Source: Trichomonas tenax (lineage: Eukaryota > Parabasalia > Trichomonadida > Trichomonadidae). From it: a stretch of 42,852 nt of DNA. The position numbers were made by a program, and so were the translations under genes. Numbering within the stretch: the stretch's first letter is position 1; each line of letters opens with the position of its first letter. This document shows, piece by piece, positions 18,224-27,633 of the stretch. The stretch lies in assembly GCA_023091735.1 (NCBI GenBank), contig JALKBU010000400.1, positions 1-42,852 of the forward strand, given 5' to 3'. The notes below the pieces were generated by a model. That model did no database searches and was not told the origin of the DNA. It worked only from the letters and a program-made list of their open reading frames with translations.

Positions 18224-19632
18224 TATAGACCCTTGATAATGAATAGATTTGACGTGTAAATTGTCAAATACCAAAAATCATTTCGAAATTTCATCATTGG
18301 AGGTTACTTCCAAATGTTGATATTTGAAGAAAGAAAGCATAGTTTTATGAATAAAACTACCCATGAAATAGTTAAAAGAAACAAATGTACTTAAAAATGA
18401 TAGATTGGATAGATAATAAAAAATCTTTGAAAGGTTCAATTGGAAAGTTCTTTTGTCACAATGGAAAAAGAAAATATGGATGTGTTGTAGATGATATGTG
18501 TTGATTTTGATGACTAAATCAATGATCTTAGATATTATTTTATGAATATTATGAAGCAAGAGAAAACATCTTTAATAGTGCAACACCAGTTGCTCCTATC
18601 CAAGGATCTTAAGAACCTTTAATACTATATATCGGGAAACCCAATAATGAACATTTTTTCTCTTAAATGGCAAATTAGCCTATAACCACAAAGCACGATA
18701 TTCCTTTGTATATCGTAAATGTTTTTGTAAACTAGGCTTTTCCATAAATCATATTTTTGAACAAAACATTTGACAATCAATTTCGATAAGTGTGTTGAAA
18801 GATTCAAAGCCAATCATTTTCATAGCATAGAAGATAAGAACATTATATTTTAATAGAAACGCGATGATCAGGTAATATCGAATTTTTCTGTTGATTCCGA
18901 TAATTCATAGGAATTCAAACATCCAGCAATCATCGCAGTCGTTTAGAAATCTGAAATTAGATCTAATGATGTTATAAAAGCAATAAACTTTGAAATTTCA
19001 AAGATAAATATCACGATAGCTTCAATTTCTAAAAACAAATATGAAAAAATGAACTGTACAATTCGTTTCGTTGCAGAGTTAGCGGTTTTGATATCAATAT
19101 TTAATCATCAAGAAAATAATTTTAGGAATAAGTATCTACAACCTTTGAGAAGTCTATTTCATGCCTGTTAATCCTTAATCTTTGAATTCGCAGTTCATTA
19201 AAGCATTAAAATCATTTAACAACAAAAACTTGAAATTCGGAATCACCTCATCGCTGCATACATTCTGTATCAGTATACAAATTTTGGATTCAAAAACAAT
19301 TGCTGGGAAAAAAACGATGCACGTTTTTACATATGGGTTCTCAAACTTTGATGCAATGCTTGATTCTAATTTTTTCGATAATTAGCACGCAAAATGATTT
19401 GTAATGCAGGGGAAATGTATGCAGTGCTCGAATGCACTATGATTTCGTTATACATATTTGATAATGCTTTAAGATAAAAAAGATATTTCCAGATATGAGG
19501 AAAAAGTAAGTAATTTCGAATTGTTGACTTCAAATTCACGTTTAACCATTGATATACTACAAGATAGTTTCATGGTTTTCTTCAGCGACGTAACATCTGT
19601 CCTTTATTCTATAAAACAATGACGATCAATTA
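18224..19632. other. Gene-poor AT-rich region
   Basis: 18237-18242 holds the Inr of the minus-strand gene and 18250-18260 a TGACGTGTAAA motif. Beyond that, short open frames (18278-18559, 18625-18813, 19182-19385) have AT-driven composition and no recognisable domains. No RNA gene is seen. Confidence 0.45.
18237..18242 (-). promoter_or_regulatory. Inr TCATTA of the unknown gene at 18223
   Basis: TCATTA fits TCAYTW and lies 14 bases before the ATG, supporting that ATG as the original start. Confidence 0.6.
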
Positions 19633-20970
19633 CCCAGTTTCACAATACTTTAGCCACAGGTCTAAAACAGGTGTCAGGAATTTTGACTAAAGTTCGGTTG
19701 TTCGAAACAGCGCTGGTTTGTTTTTTCCTTTTTTGAGTCACCTTTCTGTAAACAAGATTTTTAGTGTTACCATTGAATAAAAATTGTGAATGTTAAGTTG
19801 TGGTGTAGTGGTTTAGTTAATGAAATAGGTTATATATGCCATTGGTTTGACTCCCAGAAAGCCTTTTTATTTTTATTTTTTTTTCTTTTTGTCGAAAAAA
19901 AATATATTTTAAATTCCATGAAATGCATTATATATAAGATATACATGGTATATTCATGTCAAAAAATACCATATCCTGCTCATCCAGCAGGAAAATTATA
20001 TATTGAAATTTATTATTAGTTCATTTATCATGCTTTTAATTGAATATCATTTCTCCATAGTTAGTGGATACTATTTATATTATTAGTTAGAATGACTCAA
20101 ATATGCTGAAAAATTTTCTCTGATGAAAACAAAAGATTTATTTTTTTTAACATTTAAGATGGACAAAATGAGATCCGAATAATGACTTGGATTTTATAAT
20201 TATTACATAATGAATACTGATTGAGCAAATCGTTAAAATAGACATTTTCAATTTGTTTCATTCATTTTTGAAAAACGTTAGATTAAGGAGTATTACATAG
20301 TGAAAATGTTCCTCATTATGAAAATATTTAATTTCAAATACTATCCAATAATTTACATTAAAGTTTTTACTAAGATCTGATATGATAATTTATTTATATA
20401 TTGCTTTAGTAGTTATAATTAAGCAGATGATTACATGTATGATACTAATAACAATGAGAAAATTAAATTTACATGAATAAGCGTAATCATCATTATTTTG
20501 TGAAAATCATCAGTAAAATTTCACCGTTTTGTTGGATTTGATTGATGCTCTGTGTATGGAGGTGCTAGAATTCACCTGTATTTTGCGATTCTGCACTCAA
20601 ATATGAGGAATTATTGTTTTTCGTGATTGAAGAATTTTGGACCTAAAATTGTTAACGGTATGATAATATTTTTATTACAGAAGTGGATAGTGTATACAAT
20701 TTATTTGGAGAATTTGAAGTCAAAATTAATGATCATCGTATGAATTTCTGAGATATAGAGAAATTACGTAATTTATGAGCTGATTTTTGAAGTTGATTGG
20801 TACTCATGTATTGCATGGTATGCGTTAATTCATGCGGAAAAGCCTCAGCTAGCAGTTTACATATGAGTTTGGGGTAAACAGCTTTGAACCATCCATTAAA
20901 AATGAATCTGACAATATGACACGTAAACACTCAAAAAGGCAGGGGGTGGTTAAAGTATTGTGAAACTGGG
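19633..20970. mobile_element. Mariner-like interval: 25-bp TIRs with TA target duplication (1,338 bp)
   Basis: 19633-19657 (CCCAGTTTCACAATACTTTA...) and the reverse complement of 20946-20970 agree at 24 of 25 bases. Each end is flanked by TA (19631-19632 and 20971-20972), the target duplication of Tc1/mariner transposons. The length is close to the ~1.3 kb of the mariner elements known from T. vaginalis. No transposase is readable: the interior is AT-rich with only a 65-codon frame (20733-20930, minus), so it is either eroded or non-autonomous. A tRNA-like relic lies inside at about 19793-19863. Confidence 0.65.
19793..19863 (+). ncRNA. tRNA-like / SINE-like relic
   Basis: GTGGTGTAGTGGTTTAG resembles a pol III A box, and GGTTTGACTCC at 19844-19854 is one base from the B-box consensus GGTTCGANTCC. 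They are spaced about as in a tRNA, and a long T-run follows from 19864. The acceptor and anticodon stems do not pair, so this is not a working tRNA. Confidence 0.3.
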
Positions 20971-20972
20971 TA

Positions 20973-23831
20973 TATTAATTTTTATTTTTTTCAGAGTTTG
21001 TCCATTTTTTGCACGCCTTTGATCTTCAATTTGCTTCACTTCATTTCAATTTTTGCCATCTCTTACTTAAGCAAGTTGTCGAGCACCTCGACCGAAGGTC
21101 TTTCGTCTAATGTTTGTTTGTCCATTTATTAAGAAATAAAAAATAAAAAAAATAAAAATGAATTTAATTTTTCGATTATAGAAAATGGATGAGTAATTAA
21201 ATAAAATGACGAATGTATTAAATATATATGTATCATTTTTATCTCATCTAACATATCATATATTTATCATCTATCAGCAGAGAGAGAAAATATATTCTTT
21301 CATTTATGAGTTTAAAAAAATATAATGGTGAGGATTCCGACAAATTGGCGAAATATGAACCATTATATATATCTTCAAAATAATTTATGAAAAAATTGTT
21401 TCCTCTCAATTTTTCAATAAGTTACCAAAATCAATTGTTCGGTCTAATTTTTTCATAACCTACGGACTCTTTAAAGTTCAATAAGTTCTAGGTAAGCGGC
21501 TGAGCCATTTTTAGAATTGAGCGAAGCTCAATTCTAAAAATGGCGCAAAAAAAGAAAAGGAAAAAGTGTAATTGTTTCTTTACTTACGCTCCTTTTTAGA
21601 ATAAGGTTCCCCATTTTCTTTCATTTTCCTTACAGATTACTTGAACTTTCAAAAATCAGCAAAATTCAACTTTAGCTATTTCGTATCTATCATCCATTTG
21701 GATATCTGTGTTTGATTTCGGAGCTCAATCGCTGCAATTTTATATCTTTTAAATATATTTACACCTTCACCTCATTTATTTATATAAATTACTTTAGAGG
21801 CTCATCGAGCATGATATATATATTTGTATATGCCATTACATAGTACTCCACATTTCCAATACACATATTGATCTTGCTGAGAACATTTTCACAATTTTTG
21901 CAATTTTTATCTAACCAAAACTGACATGTAAATTTTACATGACATGGTGTTTTTAGCACGACAATAACATAACGTTAAATGCTTGTAATGATAAGAAGAT
22001 ATTAAGCTGTATTGATTTGGAATTTAAAGGCATCATGCATTTGATGAATTTTATATCAACAATTTCTTAATATATAGAATACTGGTGCCCGATATGCTTC
22101 AAATAAGTTTTCACATTGCAAAAACATCACAGACTATGAGTAAACAGCTAGAAATGGCAAGAAATATCAATCATTACATATAAACCTTATGATTGCATAC
22201 TCGACATTATTTCTATCTTTGAGAGAACATTATGGCGTTAAACAACAAGAATGTTTACATTATGCAGAGTCAGGCAACATAATGAGTATGCACACACACC
22301 TGCAATTTATTCGCTCGAGGTTAATTACTCTTCCTGAAAATCATTAATGAATTTCATCTTTATCTATTGAACACAAATTCATTCCTGTCATATATAATGA
22401 TACAAATAGTTGTGTTCTATAACATAATTTCAAAACTTTTGAATTCAGCTCTTAATTTCAGTCAATAATGATTAATCTTTGATGTGGTGAATTTTTGCCA
22501 TTATGGACATTTACATGTCAAATTTTCCCCTAAAATCGTTTTTGCATGAAAATTCACTGTACATATATGTTTTTGATCACGAATTCATTATACCTAGGGT
22601 AAGTGATTGTGATGCACATGATTATGCAATCATTGGATTGAATTTGGATATTTTCAAAATCTTTACCGGAGAAATATAGTTTACCCTATGCTGCTCATAT
22701 GTACATAAGCTGGAAACTGGAATGACAATGGATAACGCGCTTAAATCCAAATTGATGCGAGAAATGTATTTTTCCAACCCATTATATGTCATTTTCAACG
22801 CAGTTATGAGTAAAATCCATTCTACATCATGAGTGTATACGTTGTATAAAGCGAACAAAGTTAATTCGTTAGCAACCCATCATTTTCTGAATTTTTCAAG
22901 GGATGTTAAATATATTTTAGGAGCATTTCGAGATAACTTGGACATATCCATCCCCATCGAGTGAATAAGCTATATGCTCGCTTAAAGAGTGTTAGTCGCT
23001 GTCATTTTGAAATGAAACAGAAAATGTATTACTGTTTGGAAAACTCACTACCGAACGTGATTTTTGTGATATTTACCGAGAAAGAGATTACATGGATCAT
23101 ATTTTCATTGTTATTTCTATTTATGATTTTTGAAATCGCTTAAATTTAAAAATTTACCTAAAAATAGACTATTTAGAATACAGATTTCATCATAAAAAAG
23201 TTTTTCCAAATTTATTATCAAAAAGTTGATTTTTCTCAAAATCTATTCGCTCAACCCCAAACTTTTGTTGGATTAATAATGAATATATCTAATAATAGAT
23301 ATATTAATATAATAAAAATTTTAAATCACATTATTTTGAGAAAAATAAGACTAAATATTGATGTGATGATTAAATTTATTGATAAAATCGAAAACAATTT
23401 TCGAATATTATTTTGTTAAAATATTGCTTATTATCATATGAGGGTTTAAAATAAATAAGAATGAAATTGAAACAAAATGTGACAGAAATCAAAACAAAAA
23501 GTGCCGAAATTTACATCAATTGTTCAAAATCAAGAATAATATAAAATAACAGGTGCATTTTTATATTATTTATTTTTGAACCAAATCCTCCAATCAAATT
23601 TTACACGACATTCAATTTGAAATGAACGCGATTTGACTTCGAAAATAGACTCTTCACGTATGGTTTCCTGATAAATATCAAGTTTAGCACATTTTCTCAT
23701 TGATTTTTAACCCTATCGCTAAATTTATCAGTAAAAGTTCATCTATATATAAATGGAGATCTAAAGAACCCAAATTAGCCGAAATTGAATTGGCATCAAA
23801 ATTGAATGCATTGAAAATTTTCTTCAAAACA
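20973..23831. other. Long AT-rich region without a recognisable gene
   Basis: It contains the hairpin at 21504-21544 and a back-to-back motif pair (TGACATGTAAA at 21922-21932 and TTTACATGACA at about 21934-21944). A TTTACATGTCA lies at 22510-22520 and a TTTTACACGACA near 23600. Small open frames (22622-22858, 22961-23143) have no supported function. Confidence 0.45.
21504..21544. repeat. Perfect hairpin, 19-bp arms, 3-base loop
   Basis: 21504-21522 and 21526-21544 are exact reverse complements around GAA. It is followed by an A-rich run. No coding potential; a tight palindrome in otherwise featureless DNA. Confidence 0.85.
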
Positions 23832-24263
23832 ATGATTGCAGTTCCATCAATCAGCGACATTTCCTTCCAAGTCAAGAACATCAAGAAGCCTGTCAAGTTC
23901 TTGACTAACTATACCTCAGAGGATATCAACAAACGCGTTGATAAGATCGGTGTACATCTTTCAATCGTCCACTACTTCCTCATTGACTATTTAGGCGCCG
24001 GATTTACAAATGTTGAGCTTATGCAGCTTGCACAAAATGTATCACAGAGGCTCGGAATCTACTTAGACAGAATGGCAAAGAGGAATAAAAACGCTTTGCT
24101 TTGCTGGTTCGCGGAGAACTGGGTTTCCATTTACCCATGCTTACAGAAGCTCCCTCCACCACAGAAGAAGAAGCCAGAGATCAAATTCGAGCTGAATCCA
24201 TTCTTACCTCAGAAACCAGTCTTTAATCCAACAGATGTTCTTCAGCTCCTCAACCATCATTAA
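23832..24263 (+). CDS. Hypothetical protein (143 aa)
   Basis: I do not recognise this. It is a helical, soluble-looking protein (residues 1-110) with a Pro/Lys-rich tail (PPPQKKKPEIKFELNPFLPQKP). The reading frame is open for 44 more codons upstream, back to 23700, and that part also looks protein-like (EPKLAEIELASKLNALKI). It has no ATG; its first codon could be TTG at 23700, next to a TCATTG initiator-like word. The ATG at 23832 is chosen conservatively. GC content and codon bias rise just after this ATG. A lost start codon or an unrecognised upstream exon are alternatives. Confidence 0.55.
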   Translation: MIAVPSISDISFQVKNIKKPVKFLTNYTSEDINKRVDKIGVHLSIVHYFLIDYLGAGFTNVELMQLAQNVSQRLGIYLDRMAKRNKNALLCWFAENWVSIYPCLQKLPPPQKKKPEIKFELNPFLPQKPVFNPTDVLQLLNHH

Positions 24264-24885
24264 TTCCTTTTGTTTATAAATGCTTTGTTTTTATCCCTTA
24301 ATTTCGATAATTTTTCAAAGAAGTTATTATCAATTATTATCATTCTCAAACCCGAAAACAGCTCCTAAAGTGATGGTTTCTAGCTGATTCAGATCGATCT
24401 GATCAACAACAATTATATAAATCGCTCAAATACTTAAGTCAACACATCAAAAGGAACATCTACAGGATCAAAAAAGATGAAATTGTGATGCTTGAAGATC
24501 TAATATTCATTTGAAAAGAAAAGATATTTTGAGGAGAAATAAAATGACAAGATTTGATATATAAAACTTTGTCATTAGGTTGATAACAGGGATCAAAAGA
24601 AATATGAATAGGCAAAACACGTTTAACACTCAATTTTCAAAAACCTTCGAAATTGAGTTCAACGCTTTCGAAATTGAATGATGGTTTAAACAAATTTTAT
24701 ATTTGTTTGAATATCGTTGGCTTATTCAACTCACGAAAATTCAAAATATTTGCCAAATTACAATCAAAGGCGACGAATAACTTATTGGTTTAAATTTGTC
24801 TCACACAAGGAGTTTTCGGTCTTGCGTCGCCTGGCTGATTTCAAATAAATAGTTGAGTTTGTTATTGTTTTGTAATAATAGAAAT
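24264..24885. other. Intergenic spacer with a possible stem-closed segment
   Basis: AT-rich. GGCGACG (24769-24775) is complementary to CGTCGCC (24825-24831), closing a 63-nt segment with small inner stems. TTTCGAAATTGA occurs twice near 24650-24680. No gene is seen. Confidence 0.35.
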
Positions 24886-25317
24886 TGCACTTCAACTAAT
24901 TATTTTGCAATTACATTTAATGTATGAAATCACCATGTACAGTATTGTTCATTCAATGATTGTTCCGTTAAATATTCATTTTTCTATGGTGAAACACAAT
25001 CAAATTCAACAATCGAATCATGCATTTTAAATAATATAACAAGTAGAACAAGTCTTGTTTCTCTGAGCTCTGGATGCAAAGTAATAATTAAAGATTGCTA
25101 ATTAAATGATGTGATAGGTTCAACAAGTGATGCAGAAATTATTAATCCAATAACAACGAATCTTTTTATCATCCAAAAAAATTTATCACCGATTTTTTGC
25201 GAAGCGGAAAATCCAATTGATATAATGAAATTGTATTACAAACAAAGTCTGATTGGATGCATTAGACGCGCTAATTCAATTATATATTCAATGTTTATTG
25301 TATTTGCTCTTGAATAA
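24886..25317 (+). pseudogene. Beta-helix-like surface family, relic 1
   Basis: The plus-strand frame reads ITFNV, a stop, then NHHVQYCSFNDCSV, and after another stop DAEIINPITTNLFIIQKN...AENPIDIMKLYYKQSL and ...FALE. It matches relic 2 segment for segment (HHVQYCIFKDCSV; NLFIIQKFLSA; AENPIDIMKLYYVQ; FIVLE). The repeated short strands with F/N-C-S spacing resemble parallel beta-helix (Pmp-like) surface proteins; that fold call is an inference. Several in-frame stops show decay. Confidence 0.6.
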
Positions 25318-25399
25318 CCTTAATGGATCTTAAAAACTGACATTTATACTCTTTACATTTTATTTGTTCTTTTTTCATATTTCAATTAGTTGAGATTAA

Positions 25400-26350
25400 A
25401 GAGCCTTCAAAGTTGGGATCGGTATTACCAGGGCTCTAACATCAATGTTGGAAGATTAAATTATGTCGATCCAAATAATTATTATATTTTAATTCTCAAT
25501 ACTTCTATTCGAATGATAGGTTATTAATATTTAAATCACAATCGATGGAACTAAATTATTAATAGAAGCAAGTAGTTTCGCAAATATCAAATCAAATGGT
25601 GTTGTTTTATATTTTAATACAGTCGGTCAATGTGTTCAATCCCAATTATGTGCAATAAACTGCTCCTCATACAATGAAAATCAAGGACATTTTTCATATG
25701 TTAATTTGAAAAATAGCATTAACAGTTTAAATTATATTTTGATATCATCATTTGAACGAATTGGCGAAGGATAAGCTTATTCAGTGTTTAGAAATTATAA
25801 AGGCAGCATTCTTTACAATAATGTGAATTTGACTCGAGCAAAATGTTATCGATCTTTTGTTGCTCAGATTGTTTCAAATATTAATGTAAGTCAATTTAAA
25901 TTCTGCAATATTCGAAACTGTTCTTCAACTGATAATTTTTCAATAACTTTTAATATTGGAAGCCATCATGTGCAATACTGCATATTTAAAGATTGTTCTG
26001 TTTTGCATTCGTTTTTCTACTGGGAAAGACTTTCTAATACAACAAATGATTCCTGTATTATACATAATAATAAATATGGAGTAAAATTCGTATCAGTTAA
26101 TCCTGCTTGTAAAATGACATTAACAAATTGCCAAATTAATGATGCAGAGGGTTCTACAAATGAAGCAGAAGTTTTAAATTCATTGACAACAAATCTTTTC
26201 ATCATCCAAAAGTTTTTGTCAGCAATTTATTGTGTTGCTGAAAATCCAATCGATATAATGAAATTATATTATGTACAAACACATATTATATGCATTAGAG
26301 GAACTAATTCAATTCTGTATCATGTCTTTATTTTTATAGTGCTTGAATAA
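25400..26350 (+). pseudogene. Beta-helix-like surface family, relic 2
   Basis: The best-preserved copy. One frame runs from about 25540 (GTKLLIEASSFANIKSNGV) through QSQLCAINCSSYNENQGHF to FERIGEG. A single TAA follows, then the frame continues open from 25784 as 188 codons ending FIVLE. Repeats about 25 residues long carry I/F-x-N/D-C-S motifs. A preceding piece (25400-25510) belongs to the same family in another frame. With the TAA repaired it would be a gene of over 260 codons; as it stands it is a pseudogene or a 3' ORF without an ATG. Confidence 0.6.
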
Positions 26351-26480
26351 ACTTTTTTGCATTCTTTGATAATTGGCAAATGTCGGCATTTGCCAGAACA
26401 AAAGTGTCATTTGTGAGATGACTTACATTTGTAAGATTCCTTTGATTGATTAATAAGAGAAAAAGCTGAGATTTATATTT

Positions 26481-26784
26481 CGATGAAAGATATAGCAGAG
26501 TTGGAGCATTATCGACAGCCGATCAAGGAAATTACTACTTGTTTGGTTCATTCTTTTCGAATAATAACAAAGGGATTGTTATTATAACGAGTAACTCGAA
26601 CAATACAAAACTTTTTATGAATGCTGATGGTGAAGCAGTATACTTTGCATCCAAAGGTCAATTTGTTCAATCTCAAACATGTGCAACAAATTGCTGTTGT
26701 AGAAATTATAATGGTCATTTTTCACAAACAGAAGTTAGCGACGATAAAGAATTCAAGAATTACATCGTGAGGAAAAAAAGATGA
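26481..26784 (+). pseudogene. Beta-helix-like surface family, relic 3 (N-terminal part)
   Basis: The open frame SADQGNYYLFGSFFSNNNKG to KEFKNYIVRKKR matches the start of relic 2 (FVQSQTCATNCCCRNYNGHF versus CVQSQLCAINCSSYNENQGHF). It ends where the NlpC/P60 gene's 3' end begins, so the rest of the copy is missing. No ATG with an Inr is apparent. Confidence 0.55.
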
Positions 26785-26831
26785 GAAAAAGACAATTATT
26801 CCTATAAAACTTTAGTAAATTAAAATGTAAT

Positions 26832-27260
26832 TTACCAGTAGCGCTTGAAGTTGCGGCAGTTAACCCAGTAGTTGGACCATTTGACGTTCTGGCCAGTTGT
26901 TGGAGCATGGATGTAGTTGCCGGCACCATCGCAAAGGCCGACGTGGTATGCTGGCTCACCGAAGCAGCAGATATCGCCTCTCATGCCGCTTGTGGAGATA
27001 CCACCTCTCTGCTGATCAGCGGCAACTCTTGGGATATTAATGCCGCACTCGCGGTGGCACCAGAATGTGAGGCCGGAGCAGTCGAAAGCGTTTGGACCTG
27101 TGGCACCCCAAACATATGGGCATCCAACTCTAGAGATGGCCTTGTTGAAAATGTCGTCACCACGGCTGTTGGAGACTGGCTGAGAGACTGGCTGGTAGAA
27201 TTTCTTTACTCTGACTTTAGTCCTCTCTTCAGATAAAGCAAAAAGAAGAGCAACAAACAT
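26832..27260 (-). CDS. Secreted NlpC/P60 family cysteine hydrolase (142 aa)
   Basis: Probable peptidoglycan endopeptidase of the NlpC/P60 superfamily (D-Glu-DAP or similar cleavage), acting outside the cell on bacteria. The catalytic Cys61 lies in AFDCSG, His106 in YHVGLC and His118 in NYIHAP, so the triad is complete. RVGCPYVWGATGP (45-57) is the standard lead-in motif. A short signal peptide MFVALLFALS is followed by a basic/VSQPVSN linker. The frame can be opened further upstream with TTG, but the ATG at 27260 gives a normal signal peptide. The family is known in T. vaginalis as bacterial genes acquired laterally. GC is about 50%, clearly above the flanks, which suggests strong expression or transfer. 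Confidence 0.93.
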   Translation of the reverse strand: MFVALLFALSEERTKVRVKKFYQPVSQPVSNSRGDDIFNKAISRVGCPYVWGATGPNAFDCSGLTFWCHRECGINIPRVAADQQRGGISTSGMRGDICCFGEPAYHVGLCDGAGNYIHAPTTGQNVKWSNYWVNCRNFKRYW

Positions 27261-27633
27261 TAATGTCACGTTTTTGATTTTTATCAACTGAGGTTAAAAA
27301 TTTTGATATCTTTTTCTTTGCTCCAATTTTATCGACACCTTAAAATCTAAAAGTGTCAAAGTGAAAAGTGACAAATATTTAAGATTCAAAAATGAATCGT
27401 CGCCATTATTATTGTACGAAAACTATAACGGTTAATAGACTCAAGATTAAGAATAATATATAGCCCACCATTCCAAAATTTGTTGAAGTCAAATTAATTT
27501 TTGGAAAATATTATATTTTAACAATAAGTATGATTTAATTGGTTGAACTATTTGCACGAGTAAAGTTTTAGAAGAGCACTTAATAATGAAAGGAAACTTA
27601 AAATTTGAATAAAAAATTTACAAAATTTCTTTA
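27261..27633. other. Intergenic spacer
   Basis: AT-rich, between two minus-strand genes. AAAAGTGTCAAAGTGAAAAGTGACA at 27350-27375 contains several AAGTG/GTCA words also seen at Inr sites. No gene. Confidence 0.45.

Noticed and set aside
18278..18813. Two minus-strand frames of 93 and 62 codons
   Set aside because: Phe/Ile/Leu/Lys-rich composition expected from AT-rich spacer; no domain.
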